In this document: one piece after another, positions 26,601 to 34,197 of the stretch
How the letters are laid out: each line of letters starts with the position of its first letter
How positions within the stretch are numbered: the stretch's first letter is position 1
Assembly: GCA_051877855.1 (NCBI GenBank)
Contig: JBJEJH010000037.1
Span: 35,676 to 99,675, forward strand
DNA length: 64,000 nucleotides
Direction: 5' to 3'
Source: MGBC120314 sp051877855
Lineage (GTDB): Bacteria > Bacillota > Clostridia > Lachnospirales > Lachnospiraceae
Program-made: the position numbers and the translations under genes
The notes under the pieces: generated by a model
What the model was told of the DNA's origin: nothing
The model's input: the letters and a program-made list of their open reading frames with translations, nothing else
The model's database searches: none

Positions 26601-27298
26601 TCGGAACGGTAGCTGATCGCAGTTGTGGCAGATGGAAGTCCGGTATGAGGATCGAGTGGTTGTTCTCCGTCCTTATTTTTCATCTCCAGTTCATCATGGA
26701 AAAAAACTGCATACTCCCTGAAAGCAGGTTTTGTAGGGTGATAAATGTCCGCAAACAGACCGCTTTCTAATTCTTCGCCGGTCTGAGGGTTTAACCATCT
26801 GGACTCAGGAGCTTCCACGATAATTGCACCAAATAATCCATGAATGTTTGTTCCGTCTTCACTTCCGGTAGAATCGCCCATATCGTGGAAGAGGTACACG
26901 CCCTCTTTTGTAGCATACCATGTGTAGACAATTTTGTGCTTTGTGGTGGTGTCTGTGTTAAAACCAACACTTGCACCATCCGATGTCTGGACATCATAGA
27001 GAAGACCCTGAACATGGATGGATAAGGAGCGGTTTAAAGAATGTGAAAAAGTTACAACGACCTTTTCCCCCACATTTGCACGAATTACTAAAGGCATTAC
27101 CTCTTCGTAAGGCTGTGGAATATCCTGATGGAAGTTTTTCAGAGCACGGTTTCGGATACGCCGGGCATCTTTTTTTAATACATAAAGCAGACCGTTTGGA
27201 TCATGGTCTCCATAGCGGTTATAAACAATTGGAATCTGAATTGCTTCAATTTCATAGTAACGTGTTTTATTGGGACAGGAATAACAGCAAAGTTCCAT
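23636..27298 (-). CDS. giant triple-repeat multicopper-oxidase-like cupredoxin protein
   Basis: This is a 1,220-residue protein built of three ~400-residue multicopper-oxidase-like repeats. Each begins with the element YNR(Y/H)G-x-HDP (near residues 27, 470 and 851) and is preceded by cysteines (CCYSC, CPCC, PPC). Repeat 1 keeps copper-type motifs: HVFHLHNHQW and IFHCHLYPHFHEGMW, a T1-like HCH-H-M site near residue 337. Repeat 2 keeps FFHDHLYANSHQQHG but lacks the second-domain His cluster. Repeat 3 has lost most of them. The C-terminus is Cys-rich (CKCKNLC). There is no Sec or Tat signal, so it appears cytosolic or surface-assembled. Ordinary bacterial laccases are ~500 residues. The start follows immediately after the DUF2935 stop, with a GGAGG site. 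The substrate (metal, oxygen or phenolic) is unknown. Confidence 0.8.
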   Translation of the reverse strand: MELCCYSCPNKTRYYEIEAIQIPIVYNRYGDHDPNGLLYVLKKDARRIRNRALKNFHQDIPQPYEEVMPLVIRANVGEKVVVTFSHSLNRSLSIHVQGLLYDVQTSDGASVGFNTDTTTKHKIVYTWYATKEGVYLFHDMGDSTGSEDGTNIHGLFGAIIVEAPESRWLNPQTGEELESGLFADIYHPTKPAFREYAVFFHDELEMKNKDGEQPLDPHTGLPSATTAISYRSEPMRNRLPLSHDHTDTGEDISMSSWVYGDPAPPILRAYAGDPSKIRLIHGGVKETHVFHLHNHQWRLEGDNPASTIIDSISISPQECYTLDILHGAGSLNRTIGDVIFHCHLYPHFHEGMWTLWRIHDRLEDGSGKLPDGTLIPPLLPLSDRPAPPKKDDRHPGYPHFINGTFGERPLQPPLGILNPDGSNKISPTDLEQDNFVPGFKPGALYTDTCPCCTDENVKVFEIALVQAKVTYNRYGWHDPQGRFFVLKSELERHGGLDAYIRKVECQKITVEPLVIRANAGDCIEVRLTNLLPEILEGSPFQMETLTDIAGYHIHLVKFDTIVSDGAANGWNNIAGARKYETLIERFFANTELNTVFFHDHLYANSHQQHGVFGALIVEEAGATFHDIRTGKELDFGTKAVIRRKDGTAFREFALFVHDFALLFDKEGKALNPPEVPGSHDDPGVMGINYRCEPMRERLRDHDDPAYIFSSLTHGDPATPILETYPGDEIIIRLLDGAHEEQHCFNLTGLSWKKEITDIHSPEVASQTLGISEAFNIHIKKAYQAGDYLYYFGGIDDVWLGLWGILRAHRHVTKRLKPICHAADSMIPLPPCPTRDSVVRKYDIAAIQRDIPYNRHGDHDPDGLLFVPLEEVEAAKHKNYQPKPLILRANAGDWIEITLHNLFNADNPIPYYDYPRVPLDKKHKPSMRVSINPQFLHYDPICDSGINVGYNNHEQTVGVGESKKYLWYADKEYGSCIIQSFGDIRNHRYHGLFGAIIIEPVGAAWYKNFSCSKTIYDEEAAIVAPGIRRFRECVVLIQNGIRMLDKDGILVKTAAGEDGEDVDAEDTGEKGYNYRSERFANRLKNNSLISKVFSSKIHGDPSTPLFKAYSGDRVIFRTMMPADKPRNVGFCIHGHTWKQQPQDALSNVIPLQGAISIGNTFDMELENDALAPGDYLYRSGSFKWDVESGMWGIFRVVKHGIGCKCKNLCKKAFASLCKKES

Positions 27299-28216
27299 TT
27301 AACATTCCTCCTTGGCGCGCGCACATTGTAAAATGCGGATATAGTGATTGGCTTCACGGAGTACATGATCCGCTAACAGAGGAAGAATGATTGAGGCAAT
27401 ATCGCAGTTTAGAATACCTTTTGTACCGGCTGCCTTGAAATCACGGTATCGGAGTGTTTCGGCCAGCGATTCTTTGGTCAGCTCGCAGGATACGATATCA
27501 TCTTGTTCCCGTGCCGTTTTCAATAACTTTTTATAGTCCATTGCAAAGTTGTGAGCGGTTTTGACCAATTCCTCTTCCGACGGATCAAGCAGTCCACGGA
27601 TAAATAGTGCATGCTCCATCATAATCTGATTCCAGAACTCCTCTGTGCCCCAAAGCATTTTGTATGAAACCTGTCGGTTTTGCATGAGGCTTTCCACGGT
27701 GGAACGGTATAACCGGGCCTCTCTTATGATGTGACGGATGAGCAGAGGATAGTTCGCGGTAAAAAGTCGCCCTGCCAGGACCTCGCATAAAATACTTTCC
27801 TTGAAACTGATCAGTCCGTCTAATAATTGAATGGAACGCCGGTTAATCTGATGAACCATATGAAGTATCTGCCGGTTGTTTTCATTCCAAGGCTTGCAGC
27901 GGAGATTCTGCTGCATTTCGGTGATATCCGTATTGATTGAAATCCCTCCAAGAGTTTGGGTCTGTTTCTCTGCACACATTGTAAATTCGGTCGTCAGTTC
28001 ACAGGAATCCAGTATTTCGCAGTTGACTCTTCCATTGCTGATTTTTACAACATCGGATAATAACTCTTCAAATTGCTGCCGGAAAAAATCGGCGCGTTTC
28101 GCCCAGGTGTCATTGATGCAGGGAAATCCTGCTTCCAGGAATAATGCATGTTCCTTCATGATTCTGGAAAAGAACAAATGAGTTTCCAAGGACAAAGTTA
28201 TATAATTTTGTGTCAT
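27299..28216 (-). CDS. DUF2935 protein, predicted helical metal-binding
   Basis: This 305-residue, mainly helical protein is made of two DUF2935 repeats. Each half has an F-x(3)-M-x-EHALF(L/I) element (residues ~13 and ~200) and a later H(I/V)xREAxxY element (near 173 and 289). Paired Glu/His on antiparallel helices are typical of ferritin-like di-metal sites, so metal binding is inferred. The ATG at 28216 follows AAAGGAG and is preferred over the in-frame start at 28252. Its TAA is directly followed by the ATG of the multicopper-oxidase-like gene (0-bp gap), so the two are translated together and probably act together. Confidence 0.8.
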   Translation of the reverse strand: MTQNYITLSLETHLFFSRIMKEHALFLEAGFPCINDTWAKRADFFRQQFEELLSDVVKISNGRVNCEILDSCELTTEFTMCAEKQTQTLGGISINTDITEMQQNLRCKPWNENNRQILHMVHQINRRSIQLLDGLISFKESILCEVLAGRLFTANYPLLIRHIIREARLYRSTVESLMQNRQVSYKMLWGTEEFWNQIMMEHALFIRGLLDPSEEELVKTAHNFAMDYKKLLKTAREQDDIVSCELTKESLAETLRYRDFKAAGTKGILNCDIASIILPLLADHVLREANHYIRILQCARAKEEC

Positions 28217-28385
28217 GCCCTGACTCCTTTCTTTTATTGGTTTTGATCTCACTGTATAATATGCGGACAGAAGGAAAAGAGTGTTAGAGGTCTATTGTAA
28301 TTTATTGTATAAAATTGTAAAATAAAGTCAGGTGATTTGTTTTCAGGAAACTTTAATTCAAACGAGAAAGGAAGATGATGATTGA

Positions 28386-29642
28386 ATGAACAAGAGACTG
28401 TTAAGTGTAATTCTTGTTATTTCAATGATTGCGGGGGCGCTGACGGGGTGTCAAAAAGAGCAGAATGTTGAAGTGACAGAAGAGAACAATGAAGTAAGTT
28501 CGGATGTAGTAAACTTATGTGTATGGGCGGAAGAGGATAATTTTGATATGTTGAATCAGATGATCGATTCATTTAAGGAACATTATGCGGCTGAAGCGGA
28601 ATTTAACATAACCCTTAAAGCACAGGCAGATTCCAGCGCCAAGGATGTCATTCTTTCAGATATTCACAGTGTTGGTGATGTCTTTTCATTTCCCGATGAC
28701 CAGTTTTACGGATTAATGTCGGCAGGTATGTTGGAGCCCGTGGCCAACCAAGCGGAGGTTGTGGCTGCGAATATTGAAGGTGCGATTGATGCGGCATCCT
28801 ATAAAGGAACCTTGTATGCTTTTCCGTATACTGCGGATAATGGATATTTTATGTATTATAATAAGCAGTATTTTAATGAATCGGATCTTAAGACATTAGA
28901 TGGTATGCTTGAGGCCGCGAATAAAGCAGAAAAGAAGATTTCTATGGAACTTAATTCAGGCTGGTATATGTATGCATTTTTTGGGAATACCGGTCTGGAG
29001 TTTGGAATAAATGAGGATGGCGTAACCAATTACTGTAATTGGAATGCAACGGATACCCCGATAAAGGGTACCGATATTGCAGAGGCGATGATTGCGGTAA
29101 TCGAAAATCCTGCCTTTGTGGTAAAGCCGGATGGGGAATTTGTGGATGCGGCTAAAAGTGGCGAAGTAATTGCAGGTGTCAGTGGTACATGGAATGCCAT
29201 GGGTATCAAGGAAGCATGGGGTGATGATTATGCTGCGGTTAAGCTTCCTACCTATACCGTTGCGGGACAGCAGGTTCAGATGTCTTCATTTACCGGTTAT
29301 AAGATGATGGGAGTTAATGCGTATTCAGAAAATAAAGAATGGGCTATGAAACTTGCGGAATGGCTTACCAATGAAGAAAATCAGACGTTAAGATTTGAAA
29401 TAAAAAATCAGGGACCATCCAATAAGAATGCTTCGGCTTCTCCATCGGTAACCGCAGTACCTGCAATTCAGGCGGTAATCGATCAGTCGCAGTATGGTAA
29501 TTTACAGCGTGTGGGAGGAAAATACTGGACACCGTGTACGGAGTTTGTGGAAACACTGATGTCGGATAATAAGCGGTCGGTACCATTGCAGGAAATTATG
29601 GATACACTTGTGGATGGTATTACCCAGTCTGTTGCGAAATAA
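28386..29642 (+). CDS. extracellular sugar-binding lipoprotein (MalE-like)
   Basis: This is a 418-residue solute-binding protein. A lipoprotein signal (MNKRLLSVILVISMIAGALTGC, lipid-anchored at the Cys, residue ~22) is followed by a family-1 type binding fold with TLYAFPYTADNGYFMYYNKQ and a late AMKLAEWLTNEENQTLRFE. These resemble maltose/maltodextrin-binding proteins. No permease or ATPase gene is adjacent; the next gene is a chemoreceptor 18 bp away. It may use permeases encoded elsewhere, or present ligand to that receptor. Confidence 0.85.
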   Translation: MNKRLLSVILVISMIAGALTGCQKEQNVEVTEENNEVSSDVVNLCVWAEEDNFDMLNQMIDSFKEHYAAEAEFNITLKAQADSSAKDVILSDIHSVGDVFSFPDDQFYGLMSAGMLEPVANQAEVVAANIEGAIDAASYKGTLYAFPYTADNGYFMYYNKQYFNESDLKTLDGMLEAANKAEKKISMELNSGWYMYAFFGNTGLEFGINEDGVTNYCNWNATDTPIKGTDIAEAMIAVIENPAFVVKPDGEFVDAAKSGEVIAGVSGTWNAMGIKEAWGDDYAAVKLPTYTVAGQQVQMSSFTGYKMMGVNAYSENKEWAMKLAEWLTNEENQTLRFEIKNQGPSNKNASASPSVTAVPAIQAVIDQSQYGNLQRVGGKYWTPCTEFVETLMSDNKRSVPLQEIMDTLVDGITQSVAK

Positions 29643-29660
29643 TGAATGGAGGATCGGCTA

Positions 29661-31406
29661 ATGAAAGAGCATAGTAAGAATAAAAATAGAATCAGCATCA
29701 AGATATTAGCCTTGATTCCGGTATTTGTTCTCGGAATCGTGGCACTTGCTTCAAACGGTTTGGCCATTGGTAATATTCGGGATGTTAATGAGACCGCTAC
29801 CGTTATTTCGGAGGATTATCTGGTGGGAATTGCCGAACTTTCTGAAATTCAGAAGGAAGCACAGACGATACATCAGATGGCATTGTCCCATATCATTGCG
29901 ACGGACCTTGAAACCATGATTGATCTGGTGACGGATATCCGAAATGAGCAGACGGTACTTGATGAGAAGCTTTCTTTGTATGAATCCAGTGTTGATGAAG
30001 AAAATCGTGGTATTTATGACCAGCTGATCAGCGATTATGATGGATTAAAATATGAAATCATTACGTTGATTGGATTGAGTGCAGCGGGAGAAAAGGATGC
30101 GGCATTTGCTTTGGCTAATGGTGTGATTGCAGATTATGCGGAATCCATTCAGGGTGAGATTTCCCGGATGATTCAGATGATGAATGACAATGCACAGGAA
30201 GCAAGAGATAATCTTGCCAGAACTTATTCATCAGCCGTTATCGTAACATTGGCAGGAATTATAATTATCGCTGCAGCTTTTCTGGCGTCACTTACGATCG
30301 TTTTGTATCGGATTGTAAAACCAATTACCAGAGCGAAGAAAGAAATTGATGAAGTGATTACCAGTTTTGATGAAAGAAAGGGTAATCTTACCAAGAGAAT
30401 CACCGTTACCAGCAACGATGAAATCGCTGATCTTTGTATTGGTTTCAATACTTTCATGGGCAAATTACAGGATATTCTCAAGATTATCATTGAGAATACA
30501 AGACAGATGAATGACGTGGTAAGTAATGTACTTGAGAGCGTTAATAATTCCAATGATAGTGTTTCCGGCCTTTCGGCAGTAACCGAGGAACTTGCGGCTA
30601 CCATGGCGGATGTTGGTAATTCTTCGGGAACAATCAATAACAGTACGGAAACAATCCGACAGGAAGTTGAGAGTATTGCGGAGAAATCCAATGAAATTAA
30701 TGTATACTCGAGAGAAATGAGAACCAACGCGGATCATATGGAGGCTCAGGCAAGAGAGAATATGACCATCACAGGAACCAAGGTAAATGAGATTCTCTCA
30801 GTTCTTGATAAGGCTATTGAAGAAAGCAGGAGTGTTGATCAGGTCAGCACACTCACGAATGAAATTCTCAGTATTTCCAGTCAGACCAATCTGCTGGCGT
30901 TAAACGCATCCATTGAAGCAGCGAGAGCCGGTGAAGCCGGGAAGGGATTTGCGGTTGTTGCCGATGAGATCAGAAAACTGGCGGAGACCAGCCGTGAGAC
31001 TGCAAACAGTATCCAGTCCATCAACCTGCAGATTACACAGGTGGTTCATAATCTTGCGGACAATGCCAATAGTATTGTTGAATATATGAAGGATCACATC
31101 CTTCCGCAGTTTGAAGAGTTCGTTCAGAGTGGCGTGCAATATCGAGACAATGCCACATATATTGAAAATGTCATGGATGAATTCTCGAAAAAAACAGAGA
31201 ATCTCAGAAAGTCTATGGATGAGATTGCGGTATCCATTAATGCTATTACACTGGCTATTGATGAAGGTGCCAAGGGTGTACAGGGTGCTGCAGAAAGCAC
31301 GCAGGTTCTTGTATCGGATATGCATGCCATTAATGAAAGAATGGATGAAAATAGAAATATTGCAGGTGCGCTGGAAGAGGGAACAGCAATCTTTGAACAG
31401 TTTTAA
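29661..31406 (+). CDS. methyl-accepting chemotaxis protein
   Basis: This is a 581-residue transmembrane chemoreceptor. The first helix (residues ~13-33) precedes a ~160-residue four-helix-bundle ligand domain, then a second helix (~193-218), a HAMP domain (RIVKPITRAKKEIDEV) and a long methyl-accepting coiled coil. The conserved hairpin tip NLLALNASIEAARAGEAGKG is intact. There is no C-terminal CheR-binding pentapeptide. The ATG at 29661 follows TGGAGG and is preferred over the in-frame ATG at 29646. It is directly downstream of a sugar-binding lipoprotein, which suggests binding-protein-mediated chemotaxis. Confidence 0.92.
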   Translation: MKEHSKNKNRISIKILALIPVFVLGIVALASNGLAIGNIRDVNETATVISEDYLVGIAELSEIQKEAQTIHQMALSHIIATDLETMIDLVTDIRNEQTVLDEKLSLYESSVDEENRGIYDQLISDYDGLKYEIITLIGLSAAGEKDAAFALANGVIADYAESIQGEISRMIQMMNDNAQEARDNLARTYSSAVIVTLAGIIIIAAAFLASLTIVLYRIVKPITRAKKEIDEVITSFDERKGNLTKRITVTSNDEIADLCIGFNTFMGKLQDILKIIIENTRQMNDVVSNVLESVNNSNDSVSGLSAVTEELAATMADVGNSSGTINNSTETIRQEVESIAEKSNEINVYSREMRTNADHMEAQARENMTITGTKVNEILSVLDKAIEESRSVDQVSTLTNEILSISSQTNLLALNASIEAARAGEAGKGFAVVADEIRKLAETSRETANSIQSINLQITQVVHNLADNANSIVEYMKDHILPQFEEFVQSGVQYRDNATYIENVMDEFSKKTENLRKSMDEIAVSINAITLAIDEGAKGVQGAAESTQVLVSDMHAINERMDENRNIAGALEEGTAIFEQF

Positions 31407-31429
31407 ATAGACAATGAGGGGATATCAAT

Positions 31430-32131
31430 ATGGAGCGGGAGAAGGAAAACAAAGCAGCCCTATTTTTTGTGGGAATAATGGTGATCATTGTTTTGTCAGG
31501 TATTGGAATTCGCTATTACAAGGAGTATAATGCATTTCAGTTCCGAAATCATCTTACTGAAACGGCGGTAACAATTGATGGTACATTTGTTACACTGGGG
31601 GAAATGTCCTATTATATAGCGATGGTGGAACAGGAATTCCAAAGTATGGCAATAGCGTATAATCCGGGGAATCCGGAAGATTTCTGGAATACACATTTTA
31701 AGAATCTGGAGAACAGTAAATTTACCAATACATATGCGAAAGAAGTTGCAGGGGATTTATGCGTCTACGACTATATCATGGCAAAGGAAGCTGAGAAAAA
31801 GGGATTCGAACTGAGCGAGGAACAGAGGAAGGAATGTCAGAGAATGGCCGTGGATTTCTATTATCGGCTTTCCTATGAAGCGGTGGAGAACACGGGAGTG
31901 ACGATTGAAAATCTACTTCCTATGGTGGAGCGCAACGAACTTGTGAAAGAATACGTCACAGCGACTGCAGAAAATATAAAAAAACAGGACGCACAAGTCG
32001 ATGTTTCAGGGTTGAATTACGACGGAGAGTATTATCAGACTGTAATCATGCCACAATACAGTGTGAAATTTAATTCTTCGGTATGGGATGAAGTTAAGCT
32101 GGGGACAATAACCGTTAATGTAGAGGAATAA
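31430..32131 (+). CDS. membrane-anchored SurA-N-like protein of unknown function
   Basis: This 233-residue protein has one N-terminal membrane helix (residues ~9-27) and an extracytoplasmic helical region. The segment VTIDGTFVTLGEMSYYIAMVEQEF resembles the N-terminal chaperone part of SurA/PrsA-like foldases, with the EAEKKGFELSEEQRKE continuation. No peptidyl-prolyl isomerase domain follows, so it would be a chaperone-only or structural relative. It lies 23 bp after the chemoreceptor with its own GAGGGG site and is probably in the same operon. Exact function unknown. Confidence 0.6.
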   Translation: MEREKENKAALFFVGIMVIIVLSGIGIRYYKEYNAFQFRNHLTETAVTIDGTFVTLGEMSYYIAMVEQEFQSMAIAYNPGNPEDFWNTHFKNLENSKFTNTYAKEVAGDLCVYDYIMAKEAEKKGFELSEEQRKECQRMAVDFYYRLSYEAVENTGVTIENLLPMVERNELVKEYVTATAENIKKQDAQVDVSGLNYDGEYYQTVIMPQYSVKFNSSVWDEVKLGTITVNVEE

Positions 32132-32210
32132 TTTGATGTATTTTATATCATCCTGTTACATAGAATGATATAGAATAGCCTGAAACAGAGAGCATGGAAA
32201 GGGTTATTTT

Positions 32211-33350
32211 ATGGAAATTTATGTGGTGAAGTCCGGGGATACAGTAGATCAAATCGCATCGGAATTTGGAATTGATGTGGAGCAATTGGTTTTTGACAAT
32301 CAAATAATTTATCCTTATGAGCTTGCCGTAGGGCAAGCTCTTTTAATTTCCACAGGAGAGAGGAAGGGCGGAAAAACCATCGTGGTAAGTGGATATGCCT
32401 ATCCCTTTATTAGTCCATGGGTTCTTCGGCAGACCCTTCCGTATTTGTCCGAGCTGCCAATCTTCTCCTATGGATTTACCGACGAGGGGGATTTGATTCC
32501 ACCGCCCTATGGTGAAGATGACTGGATGATCTATGAGGCCATAAATTATGGTGTGCAACCGATTCTTACGCTGACTCCCTTTGGAATTGACGGAAAGTTT
32601 AATAACCGGTTGATCAGTTCTGTGGTAAACAATGAAGAATATAAAAATAATCTGATCAAGAATTTGCTGGATCTGATGCAACAAAAAGGATATCAGGGAA
32701 TTGATATTGATTTCGAATACATTTTAGCTTCCGATCGTGACGCTTTTACAGCTTTTGTGGGGCAGGTTGCTGCTGTTATGAGGGAGAATGGTTATCATAC
32801 GTCGGTTGCCTTGGCACCGAAAACTTCGGATGAGCAAAAAGGGCTTCTGTATGAAGGAAAGGATTATCGGGCATTGGGAGAAGTGGCGGATCATGTTCTA
32901 TTGATGACGTATGAGTGGGGCTATACCTATGGACCGCCGATGGCTGTGGCACCATTGAATCAGGTGCGAAGTGTAGTGGAATATGCATTGACCCAGATTC
33001 CGGCAGAAAAGATTGACCTTGGAATTCCGAACTATGGATATGACTGGGCATTGCCCTATGAGAAGGGAAGAACGGCGGCCGTTACAATTAACAATGTGCA
33101 GGCGGTACGAATTGCGATCGAATATGGTGCAAGAATATATTTTGACGAAATTGCACAAAGTCCTTTTTTTAACTATGTCAAGGATGGGGTGGAGCATGAG
33201 GTCTGGTTTGAAGATGTTCGGAGCCTGGATGCGAAATTTGCCCTGATCAGGGAGAAGAATCTTCGTGGCTGTGGTTATTGGACGATTATGCAGTGGTTTC
33301 GTGCAAACTGGCAGCTGCTGTATGATCAGTTTGATATAAAAAAGGTGTAG
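32211..33350 (+). CDS. LysM and glycoside hydrolase family 18 protein (SleL/YaaH-like)
   Basis: This 379-residue protein has one N-terminal LysM domain (residues 1-45, YVVKSGDTVDQIASEFGI), which binds peptidoglycan or chitin-like glycans. A GH18 TIM barrel follows, with the catalytic DxxDxDxE-type motif in GIDIDFEY. A late ALIREKNLRGCGYWTI strand matches spore cortex N-acetylglucosaminidases such as SleL/YaaH, which usually carry two LysM domains. There is no signal peptide, as in SleL. Association with spore or cell-wall remodelling is inferred. A perfect terminator-like hairpin lies inside the LysM coding region. Confidence 0.88.
   Translation: MEIYVVKSGDTVDQIASEFGIDVEQLVFDNQIIYPYELAVGQALLISTGERKGGKTIVVSGYAYPFISPWVLRQTLPYLSELPIFSYGFTDEGDLIPPPYGEDDWMIYEAINYGVQPILTLTPFGIDGKFNNRLISSVVNNEEYKNNLIKNLLDLMQQKGYQGIDIDFEYILASDRDAFTAFVGQVAAVMRENGYHTSVALAPKTSDEQKGLLYEGKDYRALGEVADHVLLMTYEWGYTYGPPMAVAPLNQVRSVVEYALTQIPAEKIDLGIPNYGYDWALPYEKGRTAAVTINNVQAVRIAIEYGARIYFDEIAQSPFFNYVKDGVEHEVWFEDVRSLDAKFALIREKNLRGCGYWTIMQWFRANWQLLYDQFDIKKV
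32319..32349 (+). other. intragenic terminator-like hairpin in the LysM-GH18 gene
   Basis: GAGCTTGCC (32319-32327) and GGCAAGCTC (32332-32340) form a perfect 9-bp stem with a GTAG loop, followed directly by TTTTAATTT. It codes for the end of the LysM domain (ELAVGQALL), about 110 nt into the gene. The geometry is that of an intrinsic terminator inside a coding sequence. Translation normally masks such structures, so it may couple expression to translation, or be chance. Confidence 0.45.
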
Positions 33351-33426
33351 AAGAGATATTACTATTTTTTATATTATTGGAAATACTACCCTTTGAATAG
33401 GTTATTTGAAAGGGTTGATTAAAACG

Positions 33427-34050
33427 ATGAAGAAATGTAAACCAAAACATATTGGAATTATTCCGGATGGAAATCGAAGATGGGCCATGGAACACGGACT
33501 GAATAAACAGGATGGATATGAATATGGATTGGAACCGGGCCTTCATTTACTGCAGGAAGCAAAAAAAAGAGGAATCGAAGAGATTACTTATTATGGATTT
33601 ACGGTAGATAATTGTAAACGTCCAAAGGAGCAATTTAAGGCGTTTCAAGGAGCTTGTGTCCGTGCGGTGGAGATGATCGCAAAGGATGGAGCGGATTTAT
33701 TGGTAATTGGAAATTGTAATTCCAAATGTTTCCCGGAAGAATTAAAGAATTATACCACTCGCAGGCCGGTGAACGGTGGCGGAATTAAGGTTAATCTCTT
33801 GGTGAATTACGGATGGGAGTGGGATCTTTCACATATCAAGGTGGATGGAGAACCTTACTCGGTGGATATTTCAAGAATCGATATGGTGATTCGTTGGGGT
33901 GGAATGAGAAGATTATCCGGTTTTCTTCCTATTCAATCCGTTTATTCGGATTTTTATGTGGTGGATCATCTTTGGCCGGATTATCAAGATCGCGATTTGG
34001 ATGACGCCTTGTTGTGGTACGGGGCACAGGATGTCACGTTAGGTGGCTGA
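33427..34050 (+). CDS. divergent cis-prenyltransferase (UppS family)
   Basis: This 207-residue protein is related to undecaprenyl diphosphate synthase. GIIPDGNRRWA near the N-terminus carries the catalytic Asp, and the C-terminal RLSGFLPIQSVYSDFYVVD matches the family's last block. It is shorter than UppS (~245). The usual RTSGE motif reads RWGGM, so the conserved Glu and Ser are lost, and NYGGR reads NYGWE. The chain-length or substrate specificity is therefore probably altered. An alternative TTG start at 33406 exists. It is monocistronic and not in the usual uppS-cdsA context, so a second, specialised paralogue is likely. Confidence 0.75.
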   Translation: MKKCKPKHIGIIPDGNRRWAMEHGLNKQDGYEYGLEPGLHLLQEAKKRGIEEITYYGFTVDNCKRPKEQFKAFQGACVRAVEMIAKDGADLLVIGNCNSKCFPEELKNYTTRRPVNGGGIKVNLLVNYGWEWDLSHIKVDGEPYSVDISRIDMVIRWGGMRRLSGFLPIQSVYSDFYVVDHLWPDYQDRDLDDALLWYGAQDVTLGG

Positions 34051-34095
34051 TTCTTAATTTTATTAAATCATAAATAAAGAAACTCAATATATTTA

Positions 34096-34124
34096 TTGAA
34101 AAAATCTTAATTTCTTAGTAAAAT
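34096..34124 (+). promoter_or_regulatory. promoter of carB
   Basis: TTGAAA (34096-34101), a 17-bp spacer and TAAAAT (34119-34124) give a start about 65 nt upstream of carB. An overlapping TATAAT (34124-34129) has a 22-bp spacing and fits less well. No PyrR-binding-type anti-antiterminator hairpin was recognised in the short leader. Confidence 0.5.
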
Positions 34125-34197
34125 ATAATCAGTTGTGTGCAAAAATAAAGCAACGCAAAGAGATGAATTAGAAATCTAAACTATTGGAGGAAAGAAA

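Noticed and set aside
28261..28340. Promoter for the sugar-binding lipoprotein in the ATTGTA-rich stretch
   Set aside because: Three ATTGTA-like repeats make several weak -10/-35 choices and none is convincing.
34081..34197. PyrR-dependent attenuator upstream of carB
   Set aside because: No terminator hairpin or PyrR-binding loop sequence was found in the short AT-rich leader.
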